Source: Candidatus Buchananbacteria bacterium
Lineage (GTDB): Bacteria > Patescibacteriota > Patescibacteriia > CAIXNZ01
Direction: 5' to 3'
NCBI GenBank assembly: GCA_030592165.1
Contig: JAUVKC010000033.1
Span: 1-9,254 of the forward strand
DNA length: 9,254 nucleotides
Below the pieces are notes generated by a model. The model saw only the letters and a program-made list of their open reading frames with translations, searched no databases and was not told the origin of the DNA. This document shows positions 1 through 6,009 of this stretch, in pieces. The number at the start of each line of letters is the position of its first letter. Position 1 is the stretch's first letter. A program made the position numbers and the translations under genes.

Positions 1-603
1 ATAAGAAGTAATGTTAATGGTATAAATATAAATACCGGAGCAATTGGTACTGTATTAAGCAATGGAACAAATGTTTCTTCTAATAGTAATTATGGAGTAA
101 ATATCAACCCGGGCTCTATTGGAGCTATTATATATGATGGATCTATTGTGCATAGTAATACAGTTGGGGATATTAACGATAGTGGAATTGGTACTGTTAT
201 AAAAAGCACAGATGTTAGTATAGCCGACGCGATACATGATGAATTAATTTCAGAACATCAAATTGATGGATCATTAGGGAAAGTTATAAATAAAATATTT
301 GAAGGCACTATAATTAAAGAAGCTGAAATTGCTGATACTGGGGCAAGTACAACTAAATTTATAACTACTTTAACCGAAACTATTAATAATTTTTGGTATA
401 GGTCAGCTTTACTTTTTACGTCAGGGCAAAATAAAGGTCAAATTAGAGGCATTAAAAATTATAGTGGGTCAACACATGAGGTTACAATACAGACACCATT
501 ATCATATACTCCGTTAAATGGAGATACTTTCACAATAATACCAGCAAGAAAATTTTTAACTCCTGATATAGCAGAATTTTGGATGTATGATCGTGATGCT
601 TAA
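1..603 (+). CDS. Phage tail or fibre-like structural protein, C-terminal part (5' end outside window)
   Basis: The frame is open from the first base to a TAA at 601-603, so the gene enters from the left. The internal GTG at 148 has no ribosome binding site and is not the start. The first ~70 codons hold three imperfect ~23-25-residue repeats of the form G-(I/V)-N-I-N-x-G-x-I-G-x-(V/I)-(L/I), with G, N and S at turns, which suggests a beta-solenoid or fibre shaft. Codons ~111-181 (from ADTGAS to DTFTIIP) match a module I know from many phage tail-region proteins: an A-G-T-S-T opening, a central 'LLFTSGQNKGQIRGI' stretch, then a conserved tyrosine and a 'TPLNGDTF' turn. This supports a virion role, as do the small genes downstream that resemble baseplate components. 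Which structural part it forms cannot be told from this fragment. Confidence 0.72.
   Translation: MRSNVNGININTGAIGTVLSNGTNVSSNSNYGVNINPGSIGAIIYDGSIVHSNTVGDINDSGIGTVIKSTDVSIADAIHDELISEHQIDGSLGKVINKIFEGTIIKEAEIADTGASTTKFITTLTETINNFWYRSALLFTSGQNKGQIRGIKNYSGSTHEVTIQTPLSYTPLNGDTFTIIPARKFLTPDIAEFWMYDRDA
14..222 (+). repeat. Imperfect ~70-bp coding repeats in tail protein
   Basis: Three diverged copies of a ~23-25-codon unit lie in frame in the partial tail gene. The related cores read GININ-TGAIGTVL, GVNIN-PGSIGAII and GDIN-DSGIGTVI. At DNA level the first and third copies share ATTGGTACTGT (near 44 and 187). The pattern fits a repeating beta-strand fold. It probably continues upstream, because the window opens inside it. 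Confidence 0.6.
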
Positions 604-629
604 TAAACATATAATACAAAAGGTACAAA

Positions 630-929
630 ATGCCTGACGCTTGGACAATACTAAAAAATAATAGTTCTTTAGCTTCAGGTGATGCCTGGGAACATTTAAA
701 TAATCAAATGGGTGGGACAGGAACAATAATTGTCGACGGCGCAATAGTTGAATTAACTAATAATAATTTTGAAACAGAAATAAATAATGAAGATTTTTCT
801 ATTGAAGTAGCAGAAACTTTTGAAGCAAATGTAGAAATTAATAATGAAGAATTTACAGTTGGAATAACTGATGGATTCGAAATAAAAATAGAAAATAATG
901 AATACATCGTGGAGGTATGTGATGGCTGA
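630..929 (+). CDS. Small acidic beta-repeat phage protein, unknown function
   Basis: This is a 99-residue protein with a good ribosome binding site (AAAGGT at 618-624) before the ATG. The N-terminus (PDAWTILKNN...DAWEHLNNQ) looks like a short helical cap. From about residue 48 the chain is a simple repeat of ~19 residues: N-N-(E/N)-x-F-x-(I/T/V)-E-(I/V) alternating with a second F-E-x-x-(V/I)-E-I strand, seen as FETEINNEDF, FEANVEINNEEF and FEIKIENNEY. The strand-like alternation of hydrophobic and acidic residues suggests a small beta-sheet or beta-helix, as in virion accessory proteins. Its place between a tail-like gene and a BppU-like gene supports a structural role. I do not recognise a named family. 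The stop codon overlaps the start of the next gene by 8 bases, so translation is probably coupled. Confidence 0.65.
   Translation: MPDAWTILKNNSSLASGDAWEHLNNQMGGTGTIIVDGAIVELTNNNFETEINNEDFSIEVAETFEANVEINNEEFTVGITDGFEIKIENNEYIVEVCDG
911..915 (+). promoter_or_regulatory. Ribosome binding site GGAGG that fixes the start at 922
   Basis: GGAGG lies six bases before ATG 922 and inside the coding end of the preceding gene. An in-frame ATG at 898 lies upstream of this site and has no comparable signal, so 922 is the better start. Confidence 0.75.
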
Positions 930-1281
930 AATATTAGGAACAATTGTATGGTACCGAGGAGATAGTTATCCGTTAGATTTAATTATTAAAAACAACGCAG
1001 AAGAGTTAATTGATTTAACCGGATATACATTTCTAATGACAATTGATAGCCGTGAAGAACCTGACGATGATTCTACAATGATTTTTGAAGTTATTGGTGT
1101 CATTGATCCCGATCAAGTAACGAATAAGGGTAAAATAAGTTTTACACCTACTCAGATACAGACTGCTATTGATATTAAAGAATATTATTATGATGTTGCA
1201 ATAACATATGGGGCTGGAAATATTTATGATAAAACAATTGCAAAAGATATATTTGAAATAACTCAGGACATTTCTAAATAA
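922..1281 (+). CDS. BppU-like baseplate / immunoglobulin-fold phage protein
   Basis: The product is 119 residues from ATG 922, chosen for the GGAGG six bases upstream. It has the features of the N-terminal immunoglobulin-like domain of the phage BppU (baseplate upper protein) family: 'IVWYRGDSYPLDLIIKN', then 'LIDLTGYTFLMTIDSR', a middle 'GKISFTPTQIQTAI' and a closing 'YYYDVAITYGAGNIYDKTIAKDIFEI' strand pair. In that family this domain attaches receptor-binding or fibre proteins to the tail baseplate. Here it stands alone without a long C-terminal extension, so it may be an adaptor or a minor tail component. The assignment rests on the motif pattern rather than an alignment. The gene overlaps its upstream neighbour by 8 bases and is followed 11 bases later by the lysis pair. 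Confidence 0.65.
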   Translation: MAEILGTIVWYRGDSYPLDLIIKNNAEELIDLTGYTFLMTIDSREEPDDDSTMIFEVIGVIDPDQVTNKGKISFTPTQIQTAIDIKEYYYDVAITYGAGNIYDKTIAKDIFEITQDISK

Positions 1282-1292
1282 AAGAGGCTACG

Positions 1293-1718
1293 ATGACACA
1301 AGAAAGCAACGATCCAGAACATCGATTAATTTTAGATCAATTAGATAAAGTTGTAAAAAAACAATGTTCAAATGCTGATAAACTTAATACTCGATTATCA
1401 AATATTGACAAAGCTCTAGTCGAAATAGTTTTACAAAAAAAAGATATAGAAAATCATACAGAACAATTAAATGCTTTATGGAAAAGTTATTATAAAGCAT
1501 TCGGAGTTGACGGCTCTTTTGCAAAAATACAACAAGAACAAGCAATGTGTCCTAAAAATATATTAAAAGAAGCCATAAAATTATTAAAAGAAGATACAGA
1601 ACGAGACATTGCTATAATCGAAGGAAATACTAAATTTAATTTTAAAATGCTCTGGGGCGCAATCACTTTGACTATATTTGTTTTCGGCGTTTTATTAGCA
1701 GCTTTAAAGGTAGGGTAA
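1293..1718 (+). CDS. Coiled-coil protein with one C-terminal membrane helix, possible lysis accessory (XhlA/holin-like)
   Basis: The 141-residue product has AAGAGG (1282-1287) before its ATG. Residues ~10-65 are a charged, leucine/isoleucine-rich helix likely to form a coiled coil. A CPKN segment follows near residue 86, and residues ~118-138 (from MLWGAITLTIF) form a clear hydrophobic membrane helix ending in a single lysine. This architecture, a soluble helix plus one C-terminal transmembrane segment, resembles XhlA-type proteins that work with holins and lysins. The M15-type lysin starts two bases after this gene's stop, which supports a lysis role. It could instead be a membrane-attached tail protein. 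There is no second membrane helix, so it is not a classical two- or three-span holin. Confidence 0.55.
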   Translation: MTQESNDPEHRLILDQLDKVVKKQCSNADKLNTRLSNIDKALVEIVLQKKDIENHTEQLNALWKSYYKAFGVDGSFAKIQQEQAMCPKNILKEAIKLLKEDTERDIAIIEGNTKFNFKMLWGAITLTIFVFGVLLAALKVG

Positions 1719-1720
1719 TA

Positions 1721-2062
1721 ATGAATTATGCATGCAGATGTGGAAAATGCGAATTAGACAAAAAAAATATGGATAAAATTCTTGTTACTATGATGGATGA
1801 AGTCCAGGCTTTATGTAAATTTCGTATTTATTTGTCTTCTGGTATTCGATGTAAACAACACAATGCTGTAACTAGCTCAACATCAACTTCTTCTCATCTT
1901 AAAGGTAAAGCTGTTGACATAATTGTTAATAGTTCTAGAGAACGTTTTCATATATTAGCAGCTTTAATTAAAGTTGGATTTAATAGAATCGGAATTGGAA
2001 AAACATTTATTCATGCTGATATAGATTTAACCAAACCAGCCAATGTTATATGGACGTATTAA
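1721..2062 (+). CDS. M15-family peptidase, probable endolysin
   Basis: This 113-residue protein fits a minimal Peptidase_M15_3-type zinc peptidase, the family that cuts peptide cross-links in peptidoglycan (D-alanyl-D-alanine carboxypeptidase or L-Ala-D-Glu endopeptidase types). The visible hallmarks are an N-terminal CRCGKC, the 'SSGIRCKQHN' segment (39-48), the zinc motif S-x-H-x-x-G-x-A-x-D with H59 and D66, and the third ligand in 'HADID' with H98. The expected ligand spacing is present, so the enzyme looks intact. Ribosome binding signals AAAGG (1706-1710) and GGG (1713-1715) lie just upstream. It starts two bases after the stop of the membrane-helix protein, which suggests a two-gene lysis unit. 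There is no signal peptide, so release would depend on a holin-like partner. Confidence 0.85.
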   Translation: MNYACRCGKCELDKKNMDKILVTMMDEVQALCKFRIYLSSGIRCKQHNAVTSSTSTSSHLKGKAVDIIVNSSRERFHILAALIKVGFNRIGIGKTFIHADIDLTKPANVIWTY

Positions 2063-2116
2063 TTTTTTTTTATTTATTTATAGTTTTTTATAAATAATTA
2101 ATTAGAAAGGACAATC
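2063..2116 (+). other. AT-rich spacer after the lysin with weak inverted repeat
   Basis: The spacer opens with nine T residues directly after the lysin stop. It then holds an AT-only inverted repeat, TTATTTAT (2074-2081) and ATAAATAA (2090-2097), with an 8-base loop. It ends with the ribosome binding site AGAAAGGA (2104-2111) of the next gene. The stem has no G-C pair and the T run lies before it, so it is not a convincing intrinsic terminator. It marks the boundary between the lysis and downstream gene groups and could hold a promoter, but I see no clear -35 box. Confidence 0.4.
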
Positions 2117-2647
2117 ATGAAGCAAATACCAAAACGAAATTTAACGAAAAAAATTCATTTTCCTAAAATAGAACCTGTATATGAAGAACTTATAAAACAA
2201 AATATTTCTAAACGAATTTGGAAATTTATTACCAAACGCAGAAAATTTAAAATTACAACAGATTATATTTGCTGGTGTTCTCATATAAACAAATTTATTT
2301 TTATTCCAAAAAAATTTATTTATGATGGAGCAAGTGTTCCGAAAATATTAAATTTTATTTATACTACCATTGGAATTCTGTTTTACGGAGCTGGCCCGCA
2401 TGATTTTGGATATAAATATAATGGATTACTTCTTGTAAATGAAAAAACTTTAGAACTTTATTTTCAACAATTTTCCAGATTAGATTTGGATTCAATTTTT
2501 AAACAACTTTGCATCGAAGAATCTAATATGCCAAAAGCAATTTCTTTCGCAACTTTAGTTGTTCGATTAACAGGAAAAAATATTTTTAAACAACATCATA
2601 AAAATAATAATTTATGTAATAATGATTTTCCAACGGTTTATAAATGA
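2117..2647 (+). CDS. DUF1353-family phage protein
   Basis: A 176-residue protein preceded by a strong AGAAAGGA five bases before the ATG. It carries the marks of DUF1353 as I know that family: a strand pair ending in 'FIPKKFIYDGASVP' (Y69-D70-G71-A72-S73-V74-P75), then an 'AGPHDFGY' segment with the conserved H95-D96 pair, and a later acidic helix where the family has an aspartate-containing segment. The C-terminal 'AISFATLVVRLTGKNIFKQ' matches the closing helix. DUF1353 proteins are often found near phage tail and lysis genes, and their function is not established. The first ~45 residues are lysine-rich and may be an extension particular to this phage. The stop overlaps the next start in an ATGA. 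Confidence 0.72.
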   Translation: MKQIPKRNLTKKIHFPKIEPVYEELIKQNISKRIWKFITKRRKFKITTDYICWCSHINKFIFIPKKFIYDGASVPKILNFIYTTIGILFYGAGPHDFGYKYNGLLLVNEKTLELYFQQFSRLDLDSIFKQLCIEESNMPKAISFATLVVRLTGKNIFKQHHKNNNLCNNDFPTVYK

Positions 2648-2880
2648 AAATACTTCTTTGGTCAGGTCAATCCTTACAAAAAACGATTCAAGCAAGAAGT
2701 CCTTTTAAAACATTAAAAATTTTTAAAATAAATCATGAAACTATGGGCACTATAATTCCTTCTAATTTTCTTTTTTTAAACGAACGAATTATTAAATTTA
2801 GCAAATTATTTCCTGAATTAATTTTTAATTTAATCAGTAAACAAACTTGCAGCCAATATAAAGATGGACATGAGAAATAA
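2644..2880 (+). CDS. Hypothetical protein, 78 residues
   Basis: I do not recognise this protein. It starts at an ATG that overlaps the previous stop as ATGA, which fits translational coupling; no clear ribosome binding site is visible before it. The sequence is basic, with K/I/F-rich stretches and a hydrophobic central part (residues ~38-65, IIPSNFLFLNERIIKF and beyond) broken by charged residues, so it is not a clear membrane span. There are no cysteine clusters or catalytic motifs; a single cysteine lies near the C-terminus. The next gene begins inside its last codons. The same strand, tight packing and lack of a better frame support it as a real small phage gene. Confidence 0.5.
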   Translation: MKILLWSGQSLQKTIQARSPFKTLKIFKINHETMGTIIPSNFLFLNERIIKFSKLFPELIFNLISKQTCSQYKDGHEK

Positions 2881-3226
2881 AAAATATATTTTTCAATTAA
2901 TACGAGAGTTTAAAAAAACACAGAGTGAAAATATATATAAAGAACTTAGCCTAGCTTTTAAAGTCGATTTTAAAAAAGACGAACAAAATTATATAGAATC
3001 GCAATACCACGATTTAAATCCCCACAGAGCTATGCATGAAGAGATGATTCGGGCGCTGTTAAGTTTCAAGACAGAATTTATTAACCGACAACAAAAAAAT
3101 CAAAAAAATATCGCTGAATTCATAACTTTTTTACGGTTATGGATTAAAGTTCATGAAAAAGAAATGGATTCTTTTGCTGATGCATTTTTAAGGATAAATA
3201 AATTTATTAAAAAACATGAAAAATAA
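2864..3226 (+). CDS. Hypothetical helical protein, 120 residues
   Basis: I do not recognise this protein. It overlaps the preceding gene by 17 bases and the following one by 11. The ribosome binding site is weak. Starts at 2864 and 2870 are both in frame and I cannot decide between them. The product is highly charged and predicted by eye to be almost all helical, with K/E/Q-rich segments and regularly spaced F, L and I, as in 'MHEEMIRALLSFKTEF' and 'AEFITFLRLWIKVHEKE'. There is no signal peptide, membrane span or cysteine. Small helical proteins like this are common between the late and replication modules of phages and often act on host or phage complexes, but nothing in the sequence shows a function. 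Confidence 0.5.
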   Translation: MDMRNKKYIFQLIREFKKTQSENIYKELSLAFKVDFKKDEQNYIESQYHDLNPHRAMHEEMIRALLSFKTEFINRQQKNQKNIAEFITFLRLWIKVHEKEMDSFADAFLRINKFIKKHEK

Positions 3227-3485
3227 AGTAATAACATTTATTGAAAATAAAAATAAAACTGAAAATACATTCAATGGAGATGAAAAAATTTTTAGTATTC
3301 CATATATGAAAATATTAGAAGCTGAGGAATACTGTACTTTAGAACATTTGCCATATTGTTATGTAGGATTTTCAAATTATTCTTGGATAATTAGAGTTGA
3401 CCACCGGGAATTTTTATATTATATAAAAGTAACTGCCAGTGGAATCGATCCAACTATGAAAGAAAAATACATTTATACTTTATAA
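3216..3485 (+). CDS. Hypothetical protein, 89 residues
   Basis: I do not recognise this protein. It begins within the last codons of the preceding gene (11-base overlap) and has no obvious ribosome binding site of its own, so its translation probably depends on the upstream gene. The N-terminal third is lysine- and asparagine-rich. The middle, with 'LEHLPYCYVGFSNYSWIIRV' and 'DHREFLYYIKV', is rich in aromatic residues and alternates like beta-strands, suggesting a small alpha/beta fold. Two cysteines (in EYCTLE and PYCYVG) are too few for a zinc site. It ends 14 bases before the intein-containing helicase gene, with a hairpin in between. Confidence 0.5.
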   Translation: MKNKVITFIENKNKTENTFNGDEKIFSIPYMKILEAEEYCTLEHLPYCYVGFSNYSWIIRVDHREFLYYIKVTASGIDPTMKEKYIYTL

Positions 3486-3499
3486 TAACGGGGTTATTA
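3483..3499 (+). promoter_or_regulatory. Hairpin holding the helicase ribosome binding site
   Basis: TAATAAC (3483-3489) and GTTATTA (3493-3499) form a perfect 7-bp inverted repeat around GGG, directly before ATG 3500. The only purine-rich site for the helicase, GGGG (3490-3493), lies in the loop and first stem base. In RNA this could limit ribosome access. There is no T tract after it, so it is not a terminator. Confidence 0.5.
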
Positions 3500-5362
3500 A
3501 TGGGATTATGGAAACATCAAAAAGAAGCAAGCGTATTTGCTAAAAACAAAGAAGCTGTATTGCTTTGGCATGGGATGGGATGTCTCGGTGCACATACCAG
3601 ATTAGAATTATTAAAAAATGGTAAACAGCTTAATATTAATATAAAAACTGCTGATACCAAATGGACAATTTGGCAAAAAGAAAATTCTGTTATTGAAATT
3701 GAAAGTAATATTGATAATAAGATACAATATTCTGAGATTGAAAATATTAATTTTAGTGGATTTAAAGATTGTTATAAGTTAAATTTCACGAATAATTATT
3801 TTTTAATTTGTACTGAAGATCATAGAATTGCTGTTCAGGCTTGGAAATATGATGAGTTTGCTTATTGGGTAACATCAGAACATTTAAAAAAAACTCATTC
3901 AATTTATACTGTTAATAGACAATCAAATATTCATTTAATATCAAAAAAATATATCGGAATAATTCCTACATACGATATAACAATGAAACATTCCAATAAT
4001 TTTGTAGCAAATGGGATAATAGTTCATAATTCAGGCAAATCATACACCAGCATAGGCATAGCAACGGACAAAAAAGCACAGACTATATTATTAGGATGCC
4101 CTAAATCAGTTTTGCCAACTTGGGAGTCAGAATTTGAAAGACATGCTCCGGGACAATTTGATATTTTTATTGCTAAAAAAGGTTCTGTTGCAAAAAAAAC
4201 AAAAGATGTTGATAAATTTTTAAATAAAAGAACTTCTCTTAATCTTCCCAAAGTAGTTGTTATAAATTATGAATCAATTTGGCGACCAGGATTTGGTCAT
4301 ATTTATGATAAATGGAAAAATATTAAAGATATTGGACTTATAAGAAAAACCCATTGGGATTTAATTATTGCTGATGAAATACAAAAAATTAAGGCCCCTG
4401 GCTCCAAGGTTTCTTTATTTTTTAAATTATTAAAACAAAATTCAACCGACAGACTTGGTATGTCAGGGACTCCGTTTCCAAATAGTCCATTAGATACTTA
4501 TGGAGTATTTAGATTTTTAGATTCTACAATTTTTGGCACTTCATTTCAAAGATTTAAAATGAAATACGCAGAGTGGGGTGGATTTGAAAATAGACAAGTA
4601 ATGAGATATATCAATCAGGCAGAATTAAATACAAATGTTTATTCTATTTCTCATCGTGTTGAAACTGAAGACGTAATAGAGCTGCCTGACTATATTGACG
4701 TTCCTATTTATTGTGAACTTAGCAAAAAAGCCATGACTTTATATCAAGAATTTAAAAAAGAAGCTGTTGTGCAATTTCAAAACGGTGAAGAACTTTCTGT
4801 CAATAATATCCTTGTAAAATATTTAAGACTTGCTCAAATGGCCTCTGGTATCATAAAGGACAATCAAGGCAAACGACATATAATTGACACTGCAAAATTT
4901 GACACCATAAGAGATCTCATACTTGGTATAAATGAACCTATTGTTATTTTTACAAGATTCACAGCTGAGGTCAATGGAATTATTGACATGATAAAAAAGT
5001 TTAAATCTCGTGGAGAAAAAGAAAGAACAGTCTGCAGATTAGTCGGCGGAATTGATGAACGAGAATTATTTAAAACCGGCAAGGCTGATATAATAGTAGT
5101 TAATATCCAAGCGGGCGGGATCGGTGTGAATGAATTAGTCCGGGCTCGATACGGGATTTATTTTTCTACTGGTTACGGGCCTGGAGATTATGAACAATCA
5201 AGGGCAAGAATAAGAAGAGCGGGCTCAGATGTGAATAAAAAAGTATTTTATTATCACATCATTGCAAAAGGAACAATCGATGTAATTATTATGCGCGCAA
5301 TTGAAAGAAAATTAAATATTATAAAAACCGTCCTTGCTGATTTTTCAAGACAAGTTATATAA
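3500..5362 (+). CDS. SNF2/DEAD-like superfamily 2 helicase, interrupted by an intein in the Walker A motif
   Basis: The precursor has 620 residues. Residues 28-177 are an intein, leaving a mature protein of about 470. The parts outside the intein carry superfamily 2 motifs in order: 'LWKHQKEASVFAK' (Q-like motif), Walker A split as HGMG (24-27) and SGKS (178-181), 'LLGCPKSVLPTW' (motif Ia), 'IIADEIQKIK' with D292-E293 (motif II), 'GMSGTP' 320-325 (motif III), 'IVIFTRFTAEV', 'VVNIQAGGIGVN' (motif V) and 'QSRARIRRAG' 566-575 with candidate arginine fingers (motif VI). This is the SNF2-like DNA translocase type found in many phages, where the role in replication or recombination is usually unproven. 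It is not a hexameric replicative helicase. Removing the intein rebuilds GMGSGKS. The start follows a hairpin that holds its GGGG ribosome binding site, and an AT-rich spacer follows the gene. Confidence 0.92.
   Translation: MGLWKHQKEASVFAKNKEAVLLWHGMGCLGAHTRLELLKNGKQLNINIKTADTKWTIWQKENSVIEIESNIDNKIQYSEIENINFSGFKDCYKLNFTNNYFLICTEDHRIAVQAWKYDEFAYWVTSEHLKKTHSIYTVNRQSNIHLISKKYIGIIPTYDITMKHSNNFVANGIIVHNSGKSYTSIGIATDKKAQTILLGCPKSVLPTWESEFERHAPGQFDIFIAKKGSVAKKTKDVDKFLNKRTSLNLPKVVVINYESIWRPGFGHIYDKWKNIKDIGLIRKTHWDLIIADEIQKIKAPGSKVSLFFKLLKQNSTDRLGMSGTPFPNSPLDTYGVFRFLDSTIFGTSFQRFKMKYAEWGGFENRQVMRYINQAELNTNVYSISHRVETEDVIELPDYIDVPIYCELSKKAMTLYQEFKKEAVVQFQNGEELSVNNILVKYLRLAQMASGIIKDNQGKRHIIDTAKFDTIRDLILGINEPIVIFTRFTAEVNGIIDMIKKFKSRGEKERTVCRLVGGIDERELFKTGKADIIVVNIQAGGIGVNELVRARYGIYFSTGYGPGDYEQSRARIRRAGSDVNKKVFYYHIIAKGTIDVIIMRAIERKLNIIKTVLADFSRQVI
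3581..4030 (+). other. Mini-intein (150 residues) inside the helicase Walker A motif
   Basis: The insertion is 450 bases, exactly in frame, between HGMG and SGKS. It starts with the nucleophile C28 (CLGAHTRLEL, block A). It has the block B signature C-T-E-D-H-R-I-A-V with T105 and H108. Block F is 'TYDITMKHSNNFVANG', and block G is 'GIIVHN' with penultimate H176 and terminal N177, followed by Ser178 as the +1 residue. All residues for standard (class 1) splicing are present, so it looks active. Only ~38 residues separate blocks B and F, with no LAGLIDADG or HNH motif, so there is no homing endonuclease. Confidence 0.93.
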
Positions 5363-5408
5363 CTTTTTTATTTTTTATTAATTATTTTTTATTTATAAAG
5401 GATTGAAT
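5363..5408 (+). other. AT-rich spacer with a 28-bp mirror repeat
   Basis: The spacer between the helicase and the next gene is nearly all T and A. Positions 5367-5394 read the same in both directions on one strand: a perfect 28-base mirror repeat made of T runs parted by single A residues, with AA at the centre. It ends in the ribosome binding site AAAGGA. It resembles the spacer after the lysin and may be a promoter or low-stability region. I see no convincing -35/-10 pair or terminator stem. Confidence 0.4.
5397..5402 (+). promoter_or_regulatory. Ribosome binding site AAAGGA that fixes the start at 5409
   Basis: AAAGGA ends six bases before ATG 5409, a normal spacing. An in-frame TTG at 5403 touches this site directly and could not use it, so the ATG is the start. 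Confidence 0.75.
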
Positions 5409-5615
5409 ATGGAACTTAAAAGAAAACTTGCTTTACTGCCAGAAAATTGGCAGTATATGTTTAAACGAATGTATTCATGGAATGATTTAAAAAAACCTAT
5501 TAATGATATTGTAGATGATTTGCCAATAGACGAATTAGATCAGGCTTTGCAGCAAGTTGATCGATCAATAGAAAAATGTATTAAAAAAGGAATAATCCAT
5601 GCTCGACACAAATGA
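5409..5615 (+). CDS. Small helical protein with LPENWQ motif, unknown function
   Basis: The product is 68 residues from ATG 5409, chosen for the AAAGGA six bases upstream. It begins 'MELKRKLALLPENWQYMFKRMYSWNDLKKP'. The L-P-x-x-W-Q element near the N-terminus also occurs in small DNA-associated phage proteins with helix-turn-helix-like starts, but here the rest does not clearly form that fold. The second half is an acidic helix (VDDLPIDELDQALQQVDRSIEKC) and the C-terminus is basic. It might be a small regulator or an accessory to the helicase, but this is not shown. Its last 17 bases overlap the following gene. An 8-bp perfect inverted repeat (5434-5441 and 5448-5455) lies within the LPENWQ codons. 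Confidence 0.55.
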   Translation: MELKRKLALLPENWQYMFKRMYSWNDLKKPINDIVDDLPIDELDQALQQVDRSIEKCIKKGIIHARHK

Positions 5616-5991
5616 ATTTAAAAAATATATCGAACTTAATAAAACAAAGAAACAACTTGAAACTGATTTAGAACAAGTCAAACAAGACATGGTTAAGAAA
5701 AGTAAATTTTTAATTGATCAGCTTGAAACAAATGAAATGCGCAATATAAAAATTGCTGGAAAAAATTGCTATATTAACAAAATAATAGTTGCAAGAATCT
5801 CTGATAGAAGTGAAGCAATCACTGTTTTGCGTGAAACAGGTTTTGATGATTATATTAAAGAAGGTATAAACACGCAATCTATTTCAAAACTTATGAGAGA
5901 TTTATTAGAAGAAAATGGTGAGCTTCCAGCTAAATTTTATGAAGTCATAACGCCTTATGAAGTTGAAAGTCTCAGAGTCAAAAATGATTAA
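5599..5991 (+). CDS. Coiled-coil phage protein of the replication region
   Basis: This 130-residue protein has AAAAGGA (ending at 5591) before its ATG and overlaps the upstream gene by 17 bases. Residues ~5-45 are a lysine/glutamate-rich coiled coil (ELNKTKKQLETDLEQVKQDM and onward). A compact C-terminal domain follows, with 'KIAGKNCYINKIIVARI', 'AITVLRETGFDDYIKEGINTQSISKLMRDLLEENGELP' and a closing 'YEVESLRV' strand. I recognise this arrangement (coiled coil, short beta hairpin, L-R-x-x-G-x-x-x-x-(V/I)-K-x-x-(V/I)-N, then a helix ending E-x-G-E-L-P) from uncharacterised proteins next to phage recombination and replication genes. Its function is not established. The position between a helicase and a putative DNA-binding protein suggests a role in DNA metabolism. 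Confidence 0.6.
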   Translation: MLDTNEFKKYIELNKTKKQLETDLEQVKQDMVKKSKFLIDQLETNEMRNIKIAGKNCYINKIIVARISDRSEAITVLRETGFDDYIKEGINTQSISKLMRDLLEENGELPAKFYEVITPYEVESLRVKND

Positions 5992-6009
5992 AAAAAAAAG
6001 GAAAAAGCG

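Noticed and set aside
148..603. GTG at 148 as start of a separate gene
   Set aside because: The same frame is open back to base 1, the repeats run through this point, and no ribosome binding site precedes it.
3578..3586. Another GGATGTCTC, as in the start-site hairpins
   Set aside because: It lies at the extein-intein junction and encodes Gly-Cys-Leu. There is no start codon or hairpin around it. It shows that the short core alone can recur by chance, so the hairpin geometry is the real argument for the start-site element.
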